Source: Planococcus citri (lineage: Eukaryota > Arthropoda > Insecta > Hemiptera > Pseudococcidae). Taken from it: DNA of 64,000 nucleotides. The notes under the pieces were generated by a model, which saw only the letters and a program-made list of their open reading frames with translations, was not told where the DNA came from and searched no databases. The position numbers and the translations under genes were made by a program. Position 1 is the first letter of the stretch. Each line of letters opens with the position of its first letter. The DNA is taken from assembly GCF_950023065.1 (NCBI RefSeq), contig NC_088680.1, forward strand, positions 20,076,559 to 20,140,558, read 5' to 3'. Below, one piece after another: positions 37,410 to 52,400 of the stretch.

Positions 37410-40400
37410 TCAAACGATACTCTCTTTTTCGGGCTGCAAGTCGACGTAGGCTGGCATAGCCTTCCTTAAGGATATATCACTACCGCGGATATTCGCACCG
37501 CCGTTGAACAGATGGAAAAACCAGCCACGTATCGAACCTCTAGGCTGTGTTTTACGGTTATGGGCCGGTATAGGGACGTCCTCGAGAGAATGCCATTTCT
37601 TGGTCTCGGTCAACAGTGGGGCGCAGTGCAGGGCACCGTTACCTATAACGTCGCAGTTATTGGTATTATCGTATCCGGTGCTGTCCACTCTGAAGAGTTT
37701 ATTTTCCTGTAGAGGGTAACGAGACGTTAGTGAAGGTAACGAGATGGTGAAAAGTGACCGGCGTGAGGGAGACTCGTCGACAGATCGATCGTTGTTAATA
37801 CGAACTTGTAACGAATGGCAACTCCTTTTCACCGCCGAATTGACCCGTTCAATTCGTTTGTTTGGTAGGTAGTCGAACGAATTAGCGGCTCGGACACGTT
37901 TTCGCGGACCGAGAAGCTGAATCAAAGGCACCGGGTATGCGAATGGAGGTGTATCATCTTCAGTCTCGGTCCGCTCGGTTGTGTCGTAATCGTCGCCGTC
38001 GACGTCTTCTTGATCTGCATCTTGATCGTGATGGTTTTCTGGGATGGTGGACTGGGCGGCGATCAGTTCGGGATAGGCCAGAATACTGCTGCTTTCGGGG
38101 GCTGCTAGCGGCGCTCCTTTATCGATGGAGTTACCTCGTGGGATACTGGAATGTCTACGGCTGGTGTCGCCGACTAGTTTGGGACTGTTGCGTAAGGCGC
38201 CGCAGAACAAGGCTGGTAGTTCGGCTAAATCGACCTGTGATTGGATAAAATGAGTGTCATTAATAATAGTAATCCTCTGTGTGGTTGCCAAGAGAGTCTA
38301 GAGCGATCGGAGTGCAAAAAATTACACGCAAGGTTCAATCTTGTAAGGTTCCTGACCAAAATTTGGGGGGATGGAACAGAAGAAGGCTGACTCAGGGAAA
38401 AATAATCGGATCTAATAAGGTGTGATCAGATATATTCAGCTCTGGTCAGATCCAATCAGGTCTGATCACATCTCTATTCATTTTTCCCCCTCAGGGGTCT
38501 TCAAAACAAGACCCCGTTCTCAGATAACGACTTTACACTCCAATCTGATGTTTTTTTGTTTTTTTTCTTAAGAAACCGAGACCTTGAAAATATTTCCTGA
38601 TTTTGAGACTCCAATTTTAATATTCGACTACGAGACTTCGATTTCAAAACTCCGGCCCCAATTACAAGACGCCAATTTTGAGACCCCATTCAAAGACCCC
38701 TATTTCGAAAGACCCCAATTTTGAAATAATCACTGATTTTGAAACTTCAATTGGGAGACCTCGATTTTGAGACCCGAATTTCAAGACCATGACTTCAAAA
38801 CTTTGATTTTGAGACCCTATTTCAAGATCGCAATAACGAGACCTCAATAATTTCGAGACCCCAATAATTTAGAAACCCCGATATTGATATCCTAATTTTG
38901 AAACGCCAATTTAGAGATCCTGATTTTGAAACTCCAATTGTGAGAATCCGATTTTAATGCCCCAATGTCGACTTAGAGACCCCAATTTTGAGACCCCAAT
39001 TTTGAACTTCAATCGGGAGACCTCGATTTTGAGACCCAAAATTCGGGACCCTGAATTCAAAACCTTCATTTTGAGACACTATTTCAAGACCTCAATTTCG
39101 AGACCTCAATTTCAAGACACCATAGACTTCAAGACCCTAAGTTTAAGATCCCAATTTCGAAATAAGTACTGATTTTGAAACCTCCATCGGGAGACCTCGA
39201 TTTTGAGACCCGAAGTTCAAGACCATGACTTCAAAACATTCATTTAGAAACCCCATTTTAAGACCCCAATTTCGAGACCTCAATAATTTCAAGACCCCGA
39301 CATTGATATTCTAATTTTGAAACGCCAATTTAGAAATCCTGATTTTGAAACTCCAATAATTGTGAGACTTTGATTTTAAGACCCCAATGTTGACTTCAAG
39401 ACCCTAATCCTAAGACCTCAATTTTGAAATAAGTACTGATTTTTAAACCTCTATCGGGAGACCTAGATTTTGAGACCCAAAGTTCAAGACCATGACTTCA
39501 ATCCTTCATTTTGAGACCCGATTTCAAGACCTTAATTCCAAGACACTGTAGACTTGAGACCCTAAGTTTAAGATCCCAATATTGAAACTCCGAATGGAAA
39601 ACCTTGATTTCGAGACCCTGATTCTGAGATCCGATTGCGGGACTTCGATTTCGAGGCCTCAAATTACAAGAAGCCAAATTTGAGGACCCCATTTTAGGAC
39701 CCCCATTCCAAAAGACCCCAATTTTGAAATCATATTTTGAGACCCTTGACATTGATATCCTAATTTTGAAACTTCAATTGTGAGAATCCGATTTTAATGC
39801 CCCAATGTCGACTTGAGAAACCATGATCTTGAGGCCCCAATTTTGAAAAAACGTACTGATTTTGAAACCCTCTATCTGGACACCTTGATTTTAAGACCCA
39901 AAGTTCAAGTAAGACCATGACTTTAATTAAGACCTTCATTTAGAGACCCTATTTCAAGACCCCAATTTTGAGACCTAAATAATTTCAAAACCCCGACATT
40001 GATATCCTCATTTTGAAACTCCAATTGTGAGACTTCGATTCTAAGGCTCCGATGTTGACTTCAATGCCCTGATTTTAAGATCTCAATTTTGAAATAAGTA
40101 CTGATTTTGAAACTTCTATCGGGAGACCTCGATTTTGAGACCCGAAGGTCAAGACCATGTCTTCAAAGCCTTCATTCTGAGACCCTTTTTCAAGACCCCT
40201 GATTTCGAGACCTCAATTTCGAGACTTCAATTTCAAGACCCCGAAATTGAAATCTCAATTTCGAGCTACCGATTTGGGAATCCAATTTCAAGGCTCAGAT
40301 TTTAGAGACTCCAATTTTGAGATCATGACCTCGATTTCAGTACCTTAAGTTCAAGACATGATTTCAGGACCTCATTTTGAGACCTCTATTTCGAGACCTC

Positions 40401-43400
40401 CACTTCGAGACCTCTACTTCGAAACCTCATCTTTGATTTCGAGGCTCCAATTTCAAGACATTTTGATTAGTTTCAAGACACCAATTTTAAGATCCCAATT
40501 TTAATATCCGGATTTCAAGTCAATGATCCTCGTGACACCGAGTTTTTTGAAAACTTGAAAAAAAATTCTATTGATTTATCAGATTCTTTAGCAACCACAC
40601 ACAAGAAAGAAAAAAATTGAAGAAAACAAGAACACTGTACTTACTTCTCTCTTCTGAACGGCTTTTTCGGTAGCTCCGACCAACCAATACGTCAAAACTT
40701 CGCCTTTACCCTTCATATTGACTAGACCTCTTTCTTCCACAATGTACCCTCCTACCTTATCCAAGGCATTTTTACACTGCGCACTGATATGTATCTTCAA
40801 AGGTTCCCCGGTGGACTCCATTCGCGACGCGGTATTCACGGTGTCGCCGAATAAGCAATACCTCGGCATGGTCAGACCTACAACTCCAGCCACTACCGGT
40901 CCTGTGTACAAATCGAAAAAAAATCAATTATTCGAGGTTTGATGAAAGCAAAGGGCCACTTGATGGGAAATGATTCGTTACCGGTGTGAATGCCTATTCG
41001 TAATTTCAATGTTTCGTGCGGTCTGTGTCGTATTTTGTGATTTTTCACAGCTTCCAATAGGTTTAGAGACATCGAAGCTATTTCACCCGCGTGTCTTTTG
41101 CCATTTTTCAAAGGCAGGCCTGAAACCTGAATTACATAAAATTACAAAACTAAAAATCTGCTTGTTAAAATAACTGAAACCTATATTTTTTGAGAATGAA
41201 AAACACTAAGTTTTGTATCATTTCGACGAATATCTACTCAATTTTCCATAACTTTCACACAAATTGCATCAACTTTATGTTTGAAATTTTAATTTCATTA
41301 CTTTACATTATTTCATTTAAAAAGATTCTTGCACTAATTTTTCAAATTTGTAACCAAAATTCGAAAACTAGATCGATATTTCGAGCTATTTTTTTATAGC
41401 ACTTAGAATCAGACTGCTGCTGCTTTATTTCTAAATAAAATTTCACAAATTTTGGCCATTTTTCCCAAATTTTAAACATTCGTGGATGATAATGCAAAAT
41501 TTACAAGACATTTCACGAACTTCTCAATTTTGAAGATTTTTTTTAGTGCAAATTTTATGCATTTTTGGAGGATTTTCAGAGTAACTTTCATGGAATTTGG
41601 CTCGTTCTTCTGAAATGTAATAAGGAAATTTTTGCATTATTTTTTGCAACTTTTTCTGGATTTCAAACTATTTTACAGATTTTTTTCTCTTATAATTCTG
41701 AGTAGGTACAATGAATTCATTACTCAAAAAATTTTTGAATTATTTTAGAAGCATTTTTTGAATTTACATTCATCTTTTTTTTTGGGAATATCGCGTAGTT
41801 TCATTCCGATTTCATGTAAATTTGAAATTTTTTAAGTTTTTAAATACCAATTTAACTGATTTTTAGATGATTTTAAACCATTTTTTTCATAATTTTTAAT
41901 CATTTTACGTAAATTTTGCAGATTTCCGATTGATTTCAAGCACTTCTTTCCAATTCTGTATGATTTTGACAAAATAAAAATAGTTTTAGAAAATTTTATC
42001 AATTGTAGAAGCAATTTTTGCTCAGTTTTTACAAATTTCTGTTCACAATTTTCAATGATTTTTACGTGAATCTAACCCTTCTTTCATTGACAGCCAATTA
42101 AAAAAAAAAAAATCATGAAATTCGAGGCAAAAAAAAATCAAAATATTTTTTCCATTTTTATCATGTTTTCGAATTTGAATGAGAAATATCCAGTGAAAAA
42201 ATGACCGTAACATGTCCAGGGCTGGAAAACTGAAAATGCAAAAACCTCAAACTGAAATTTTTTTCAGTTTTTTTCTACTTTTCATTTTTTTATTCAGTCA
42301 TTTTCTCCTCTTTTTTTGGCTAGTTTATTCTTCAATTTCAAGCTTGAACTTCCCTTCCTTCAACTCTCAAGGCTCAATAAATGAGTACAACTTTCACAAG
42401 CTAAACCAATTCGCAAAATTCAAAACCCTAAAAATATTGTGCAAATTTCTTGGCAAATTACCTTAAAATAACCTAATTTCAATTTTTAAACTTTTGGTAT
42501 TTAATAAATATTTCTAGTACATTCTACCCCAAAAAATCAAATAATACGTACCACCATATAAGCATCTCCGATGGTTTCAACTTTATACACGTCGTATCCT
42601 TTGATAATACGATCGAATAACGTGTACAAATCATTCAGAAAATTCACAACCTGAAAACGAATCAATTATAAATCAATTACGATTCACTCTCAAATTTTAA
42701 TTTACTCGTCAAAAAGCAACGTTCACAGTTGAGCTTACCTCGAGGGGCGTACTTTCGGCGGACATTGCAGTAAAACCAACGATATCGCTAAAATAAATGG
42801 TAACTAAGTCGTAAGATTCTGGTTCTACTCCATAGCCTCGCGTAAGTCTTGAAGCCACAGGCCTGCAACCAGACGTACAAAATTGGTTTTAAAAAATCGA
42901 TGAGCTGTACAAAAAGAATAAATCAGAAGCAGGATCCCTTACGCTGGTAACATTCGATGCAGGAGATCTTCAGTTTTACGTTTTTCTTCATATACTTCCA
43001 AAGTCCTTTGATTGACTAAATCTTCTAAATTATTCGTGTATTTTTCCATCATCTCCATTAAATGGTCCATGATGTTTCGTTGTCTATTGGGCACAGAAAA
43101 AATAAAAACAGAAGTAGCCACGTTGGTAAACCCTGTTCATCTAACTCTACATGTTCAATCTAGAGCATGGAAAATGCTTGTACTCACTTTCCCTCCTTCA
43201 TAACTTTAAGCCTGGATCTAATTTGACCAAAATCAGGCCTCAGCTCAGGCTGCTCGGACCAACACTCTTCCATACACTTGACAACGTAATCATCGCCTAC
43301 TTCGCAAGATTTTAGAAAATGCGTATTAGGTCTCAAAGGTAATTCATAAGGCCCAGGTACTTTTTGTATCAGGTTAATTATATCTGCGAATAAAGACCGA

Positions 43401-46400
43401 AAAATTAGTACAACTAGTACCTACATGCAATTCTGGAAAATGGAATTGTAGGTTTGTAATTCAACTACCCACCTTTTGGTTCATCGTATCCACATCCAGC
43501 AAATGGACCTTTACGACCGATAATCTCGTGTAAAATGATGGCAAACGCGTACACGTCCGCTTTTTGAGATCCTTTAACAAACGTCTCGGTGCTCCGAAGT
43601 AATTCCGGCGCCTTCCATAACATATCTGCAATGAATAGAAAATCACTCATTAGTCTCAATCTTAAGCTGGGCACATTCTGTCGACTGGACCCATTCAAGT
43701 ACCAATCTTGCTTGAAGTCTCAGCGATCCTTCTCATACGTACTTCTATAACGCTGATGTTCGCCTTCACTCGATTCATTGGCGGACTGCTGCCTTAACTC
43801 GAGCAAACCAAAATCGGTAACTTGCAATACCCAGCGGCTGGTCACAACGCAATTGGATGATTTCAAATTACCGTGATAGTTAATCGGCGATTTGTGAAGG
43901 AACAGCATAGCCTACTTTGCACGAACCAAGCGTTTGAATTACACGAGTAAACAATATAATTACCGATACCGATAGAGAAAGCCAAGTGTACCAGCGAACG
44001 TCTTAAAATGCTTACCTTGATCAAATCGTGGACTAAAGATGCGATGAACATTCTGTCTAATTTGATATCTTCGTTTTCTACTATATCCTGCGAAGAAAGA
44101 TACATCACGTTTGTAAAAATTGGTTTGTGATAAAGTAGAAAATTTGCATGAAAATAGCCACTACTTACATATAAACTGCCTTTGGCGCAATAATCAGTCA
44201 CTAAAACGATCCTAGTAGTATCGATGGCGGCTCCGATGAAGGAGTTGACATTATCGTGTCGTAAATCACGCAATATTCTCATCTCTTTCATCGATTCCCT
44301 GGTGATGTCTTTCTTTCTATTAAATTTCAGTTCTTTGATTCGCACCATTACGTTACGATAGTGGACGGTCGTCGCGAACACTTGACCACCGCAACGAGAT
44401 TCGTACGAAGTCGCCGATATGATGCTGACCTAGGAGAACAAATTTCAATTTTAAAATAAGTGGACCAAGGACCATGAAAAAAATCAAAATTTAGTCAATT
44501 TGAGGTAGAAAGCTGAAATTTGATTCGTTCACTATTTTTTACGACTGAAATCAGGGGGCTGGGGTCGTATTTTTAATTTTTTTTCAAATCTCAATTTAAA
44601 CGTAGGAATCTCAAGAGCTGTAATGAACGTGCCAAAAATGTTAAATTCACTACAACACACAGGCCATGGTTCAAAAATCTTACAGAATGAGAAATTTTCG
44701 ATACATTTTTTACATCATACAATCATACATGAGCTAAGAATGAATAAAAATTATCCCAACAGTTCTCAAAACTAGAAGTAGGGGCCAAAAATTTCCAAAA
44801 AAAAATGATTTATCAAAAATTTGATGTACCTTGAGTAAGTTTTAAATGTATTTTTGGAACCACTGAATATAGTTTGTTGGTGTTTTCTGATAATGTTTAC
44901 TTTTCAGAGGACGAACATAATTTTAAAAAATGCCAAGTATCAAAAATTACCAATCTTTCAAAATTTAAAACCAAATTTTCGGCAAATGGATTTTTAGATT
45001 CCAAATCTGACCTATCTAATAACATGAAACAAAACTACTGAATCACTAATAGGTTTGATAGGTAGTCAGGCGACCTTGAGAAGCCAGATACATGGGTCGA
45101 TGACCTTGAGAAGGCAGCCAGGCGGGTCAATGACCTTGAGGGAAGACAGACCAGAATGTTTATGAAAACTCCCAGACAAAAAAACATTTTTCATGACCTA
45201 TTTTCACATTTGTACCGCATGAAAACAACCCCCCCCCCTTGGGTAAATAAATAAAAAATAAATCCTTGGAACTGCGAGAATTTTTTTTTAATTTTTAGGC
45301 ACAATAGGTATTTTAGATTTTTTATTTTTCTATGATTTTTTTGAACAAATTTTTTATTTATTTTTTCCCCATTTACTGGGCTTTTTAAATTTTGAGCAAA
45401 ATTCATGAGTTTTTCAAGACTTTTCATGACTTTCACGATCGTTAGATACCCAGCAGACGATCTTCAAAAACCACCCAAACGGGTCAATGACCTTAAAAGG
45501 CCAGACAAGCGGACAGACAACCTTGGGAAGCCAGAAAGACACACATACAACCTCGAGAGGCCACACAGGCAAGTGACTTTGAGAGTCCATTCGACATGAT
45601 CTGATCGAATAGAAGGAACCTAATGGGATCTGATCAGATCTGTTCAGATTCGCATATTCGCGTGCATCAGATCCAATAAAAAAACTGATTAGATTAGATC
45701 AAATGTGAATAAATGTCATCAGATCGGTTTTATCAGATCCGGACAGTCCCTAAATTCAAAGTGATCTAATCAGTTCAAAGTTTTGATCGGATTGGATCTG
45801 TTCAGACACGATCACCACTAAAGAATAAAACCCGATTGGATCTGATAAAATCAGATCAGGGCAGTTTGATCAGATCTGATGAGATTAGATCTGATCTCAG
45901 ATCCACACATATTTGATCAAATCTGAATGAATCTCCACAGACCTGTTTGATGAGATCAGACTAGTCAGATCTTATCAAAACCTCACATTTTTTTAGATCC
46001 AATCAGACCAGATCAGATCAAAGTTTGATCGGATCAGATCTATTCAGACTTGAACAAATCCAATCAAAACTTCAACAGGATTTTCAACCCTCTCCCCCCA
46101 AGACCGGTTTTCCCTTCTTTTTTGCAGGGTTGTCTACAAGCAAAATTTCAAACTAAAAAATCAAGACTTTAGCAGGACTTTTAGCAGAACGTTTTTTAAA
46201 CATTTGGGATTTTTTGAGAGGGGTCGCTTTTCTAGTATCTTTCAACATCTCAAGATTTTTTTTCCATTTTTTGATTCTATTTTTACCTTTAAGACTCTTT
46301 GCTAAAATAATGAAATTGAGCGAATAAAACACTTTTTTCAACATGAAATTTTTTTTTAAAAAGTATACAAAAATTAAATGCAAAATTTGAACAATTTTTG

Positions 46401-49400
46401 TGTCATTCGAAAGGTATAATTTTGCCTAATATTCATTTATAATGTATAAAAATTTTGATTTCTTCTTCAAGTCTGGAATTTTTCAATTATGGAAAAGAGA
46501 AATGAACTGGACCTGGCGAAGCGAGGGCAAAAGTTCTCGAAATTCAGTATAGTTAGAAAGGCATAAAAAGGGATGTTTTTTGTGTGACGAGTTTACTCAT
46601 AAAAAGTTTATTATTTTGCTTCAAAATTTTGATACTCAAAAACAGAATTTTCAAAGAAATCCACCATTTGGAACGTGGGTTAGTGGTCTATTTTTGAATA
46701 TTTTTCAGAATTTTCTTTCTCTGGTTCAATGTTGTTAACACAAGTAGACCTTCAAGTTACCTTAGTGGAGCTCATATCGTTGCCGTAGAATCCGATCAAA
46801 TCGTTAGGGTCGATTTTCCACAACAACCCTTCGATTTCCATTTCGATTTTCCATTTTCTATACATTATCACAATGATGACGAACGAGAAGCTCAACAGAA
46901 CCCCTAAGATTCCGGCTATCCAGGATTCAGTCTGCGAGTCATCCATACAAAATTCCCCTTTGAATCCGCAATTCGGTTGATCTTGCGGCGCACGTGACAT
47001 CACCCAATCTATTTGCTCGCCCGGTGATAATAACTTGAATTCCTGTTCAAAAAAATACAACCTTCCGTAATAAAAAAAGAAAAAAAAACAGCTATCGAAC
47101 CAGTATTGCAAAAAAGAAAAAAAAAATCAAACAAATGCTTACCAAGCTACCATTATTATTACTATTATACACGAATCCTCCGATTGGTCGCATGATATAT
47201 TCGCAAGAGAAATTAGTTTTACTGTTGTTGTGTACTTCTCGTTTCAACGACAATACCGTAAAGTTACCTTCGGAATCGCCTTTTGAGTCGATTTTCATCC
47301 CCGAGCCAGTTATACCTGCGAATATCGTACAAAAATTAGTTTTCTCTAATTATTACATATAATATTCAGTTTTCAGTCATCATAACTTTTCAAATTGAAC
47401 CATTCTGAAAAGTTGAAATTTACTTTCAATTGGTTTTAGCAATAAAAAATGTTATTCGTTGTTTCCACAATCCCTTCCATTATTAATATTTCCCCTCCAT
47501 TTATAAAACAATTTTTCAGAGATGAAAAAACTAGACACTTTTCGAATTTCTCACGAATGAAAATTTTTTCGCTGCATGTAAATAACGCAAATGACAAACA
47601 AACAATACGAATACGGATGAAGGGGCTGGATTGATTCCAAAAATTTAATCAAAAATTGGAATATATTACACAATTAAGGTAGAGGGTACTAACTGTTGTA
47701 AGTTCCTTTCTTCATGATATATTGTATGATTTCGGTACCATTGGCCTCGATTGCATCCAGACTTTCCAGAGTTTTATTCGCTTCCGGTAACTGATCGATC
47801 AAACCAAACAATGCATTTGCGTACAACATCAACGCATCGTACAGATACGCCGCGTGAATGGTGACGAACTGCGAGGAAAACCGACATCAAAAGGAATTAT
47901 TATCACTATCGGAAACATACGAGGAAAATTATTATTCGGGCGTTCAACAACCTTTCTCATGGATTCTCGACTCAGCACTTCTGGCATGGGGAAATTGAAC
48001 GGATCCTGAGTGTTCGCATACAAAACATCTTTTATGAAAACGTCTTGATAGTTTGCGGTGGGTGGCGATCCTACAATCGCCAGAATGGATTTGGCTCTTC
48101 TTTCTATTCTTTGTACAGGTTCAACGTCGGTACATTTACTGTTTTTACTCAAATCGTCGGCCACTACGATACAGAAGAAACGACAATTAATCGAATGAGA
48201 ATCGATACGAGATATATTTTAATTTAATATGAATTGAATTAGGTGAAACTTACGCCAAAGATAAAAATCGGCCTCTACGTTAGTGTACGCTTCGTTATTC
48301 AAATAAATTACTAAATATTCGCCCTGGTCAAAATACTCCATAATTTCCATCTGTCTGGTGAATTCGACCAACATGGTGGTTGTACCGATGAAAACGTAAA
48401 CTGAAAAAAAAAAATTGATACATATATATAAACACAGTTCTAATACGTTATCTAATTTTTTTTAAAAAAGCCTCAAATTCAACGAAAATGTTACAAAAGA
48501 TCAAAATAACCATTAAATTTCGCTTACTTCTAGCTTTTTTTTCAGCCTCCCTCAATAAATCCGGCAAATAGGTCGCCTGACAGCAAGGTTCTGCGTTCCT
48601 ACAACAATCGTGATGAGCTTCGACGTCGTGAAAAAATGACACTGTAAGGTTGGAATTTTCTGCATCTTTTTTCAACGATTCGGCTATAATTTTGCTATTT
48701 TTTTCGTAAAATATGGCGAAAATCTTCCATTTAAAATAACGTAACGTAGCTATCGCCGATTTCGTTATCTAAACAGAATCACAACAAACGAAAAAAAACA
48801 CACTGAGAAATTTAATACAATAGCCAACGAGTACATCGAATGCAATACGTGCGAAAATAAAATATGCACCTGTGTTTCTGGTGGCTCTGTTCTAGCAAAT
48901 GTGTTCATATCACTGCCTAGGTATTCGGAACACCTCTGAAAATGCATGAAAAATATATTAGTAAATTTTCGTAGTACGTACTAAGTATACTTTAAACATT
49001 AATGAATTGAGTGACATAACAATCAGCGTCCTACGGCAATTTAAAGAGTTTTTGAGTTTCTTTGGCCTTTTAGAAACGTTCTAGTTTTCATTTTTTTTTT
49101 TTAAATTGGATCATTTTGTATTTTTTAAAAAATTTTCAGCATTGAAATGAGAATTTTTGCAATTTTGAAATGGATTTTTGGCAATTCCGGGCCAAAAAAA
49201 GAGACTTCGGGATAATTTTTTTTAAAAAATGGACTATTAAATTTTTTGGAATTTTTTGCAGAAAAATCGAAAATTTTTAGCCATTTTGCTACAAAGTAAA
49301 CATTTTTGTCAATTCTGAAAAAACAAAATCAAGACCCACAATCTTAGCAAACGGTAGTACTTTTCGACAATTTCTGACAAAAAAAAGTAACTTTGAACTA

Positions 49401-52400
49401 ATTTTGAAAAAAAAAAACGTGAGATCTTTCGAAACGTGTCTGTGAAAAAAAATTTCAGTCATTTTGCAAAAAGCAAGAATTTTAGTTGTCTCTAAAAAAA
49501 CTGGAATTTTTGACAATTTCCAAATTATTTCATCAGAAATTAGGTGTACAAAAAATGTCAGCTATTTCGCCAAAAAAACAAAAATGACAGATTTTCTGGC
49601 AATTTTTGGCAAAAAATCTGACTTTTGGATAAATTTTGAAAAAAATGAGATTTTTTGGAATTTGTGTAAAAAAAAGTCAGTCATTTTGTTGAAAATCAAA
49701 AATTTTAGTCATTTCTGAAAAAATAGAAAGTTTTGATAATTGTTGTCAAAAAGTACGACTTTGTCAATCTTACCAAACGCAATTTTCGCAAAAAATTACA
49801 ATTTCTTTTGAAAAGAAAAAAGCAAGATTCACAATTTTAGCAAACAAGAGGGATTTTTGCAATGTCTGAACAAAAAAACGTGACTTTTGAACAAATTTTT
49901 TAAAAAAGTAAAATTTTGTAAGAATAATAAAAAAAACAGTAAGTAAAATTGTTCAGCTATTGACATTTTTTGACAAAAAGCAAGACTGACAATTTTAGCA
50001 AAAGGACAAGCTTTATGGCTACTTTTGGCAAAAAAAAAAACTGCCTTTTGGATAAATTTTGAAAAAAGTAAGATTTTTGGAATTTTTTATAAAAAGAAAG
50101 TCAGCTAAACAAAAATTTTAGTCATTTATGAAAAAATGGAAATTTTTGTTAATTTTTGTCTTAGAGCAAGACTTTGACAATTTTATCAAATACGAGGAGA
50201 GCTTTTCTGCAATTTTTGAACAAAGTTACGATTTTCTGTATTTTTTTTATGAAAAAAAATCCAGCCATTGCTGAAAAGCGAAAATTTATGACCATTTTAG
50301 CAAACAACAGGTATTTTTGCAATTTCTGTCAAAAAAAACGTGACTTTTGAAAAATTTTTTTAGAAATTTAGAAAAAAGGAAGATTTTGTAAAAAAAAAAA
50401 AACAAACAAACAAAACAGCAAAATTATTCAGCTATTGACATTTTTTGGCAAAAAACCCTGACTTTTGGATAAATTTTGAAAAAAGTAAGATTTTTGGAAT
50501 TTTTTATGAAAAAACAGTCAGATTTTAGTAATTTCTGAAAAAATGGAAATTTTTGTTAATTTTTGTCAAAAAGCAAGACTTTGGCAATTTTAGCAAATAG
50601 AAGAAATTTTCAGCAATTTTTGAACAAAAAAATTCAGCCATTGTTAAAAAGCGAAAATTTATGACCATTTTAGCAAACAGTAGGTATTTTTGCAATTTCT
50701 GTCAAAAAAAAGAACGTGACTTTTGGACAATTTTTTAGAAAAAAGTAAGATTTTGTAAAGGAAAAAAAACGAAACAACAAAATTATTTAGCTATTGACAT
50801 TTTTTGGCAAAAACCCTGACTTTTTTGGATAAATTTTGAAAAAAGCAAGATTTTTGGAATTTTTATAAAAAAAAGTCAGCTGAAAAAAAAATTTGGTTAT
50901 TTCTGAAAAAATGGAAATTTTTGTTAATTTTTGTCAAAAAGCAAAACTGAAAATTTTATCAAATAGAAGAGCTTTTCTGCAATTTTTTAACAAAATTACG
51001 ATTTTCTGTATTTTTTTGTGAGAAAAATCCAGCCATCGTTAAAAAGCGAAAATTTATGACCATTTCAGCAAACAGGAGGTATTTTTGCAATTTCTGTCAA
51101 AAAAATGTCACTTTTGGACAATTTTTTAGAAAAAAGTAAGATTTTGTAAAAAAAAATTATTCAGCTATTGACATTTTTTGGCAAAAAGCAAGACTGACAA
51201 TTTCAGCAAAAGGACAGGCTTTTTGGCAATTTTTGGCAAAAAAAACCCTGACTTTTGGATAAATTTTGAAGTTAGTGACATTTTTGGAACTTTTTTAAAA
51301 AAAAGTCGAGCTATTTTGTTAAAAATTAAAAACTTTAGTAATTTCTGAAAAAGCGAGAATATTTGACAACTTTTGGTCAAAGAGCAATGCATTTGGAAAA
51401 TTTTTGGAAAAAAATCAAACTTTTTAGATTTTTTTGCAAAAGGATAAGTTTTTAACCAATTTTTTGTAAAAAAAAAAACAAGACTTTGATAATTTTAACA
51501 AAAAGGAAGACTTTTTTGCAATTATTATCGATTTTTTAACAACCTTTGGAGGGAAAAATTGAGACTTTTTGAAAGTTTTTGCGAAAATGCGACTTTATAC
51601 CATCTCGATACCTACACTAAAATAAATTGTGGATTGTCCGCTAATTCAAATTTTGAATCTACATTGTTAGCATTTCGTTTTAGTTTTTGAAAGTGGATTT
51701 TGAAAATATTTTAAATATTTTTTATACGAGTACTTACGAAACTAATCATGGGAATGTTTCTCGACTTGGCTACGATTGCTTGAGTTTTACACGTTTTGGC
51801 ATCTGGACCTATAAACACGGATACGTTTTGACAAATCATTTCGGTGATGATTCTGGTACCGATGACTTCATCGCCATACGTATCGCTCCATTTCAAGGTC
51901 CAATTAATATAAGGAAACTTTTCGCGGAATGTTTCATTAATCTGTAACGTATAAAAGAAGATAGAAACCCAGCACCGTCGAATAAACTGATCAAATTCAT
52001 GTTGAAATCGACTCCAGCCTCGAGTACAGGACTGCTGAGGCGAGGTCTTCGCAATCAACACCGGTAGCAAATTCGAATCTCACTTTGTTCAACGCCGTTG
52101 TAAGTGCTCCAGAAATAGCCAAGCCTTGCCTTTCCGGGAGTCCCGAGCCTTTAACCGTGCTTAAATATCCGATGGTGATGTTTTTCACGCGACCTTTGGG
52201 GATAGAGGTGTTTGTGTAGTATTCAACCACTGCGGCGGCGACGCTGGAGTTGGTATCGTTCGAGGACGACGAAGGTGGACATGGACACGAATTCGAGCTG
52301 GTCGTTTTCGATGATTCGTTGCCTGCGCCTGGATTCTCGACCAATGCCATCGAAGCCGCAGCCATGAATACTTGAAGCAAGCAGCAAATGTACACGGCGC

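Noticed and set aside
37512..38248. Several plus-strand open frames of 66-103 codons
   Set aside because: All are antisense to the last exon of the guanylyl cyclase gene.
51943..52083. Continuation of the first cyclase exon as coding sequence
   Set aside because: A GTGAGA donor at 52083 and a TTACAG acceptor before 51941 remove it, and only the spliced form joins LNK to the conserved INETF receptor segment.
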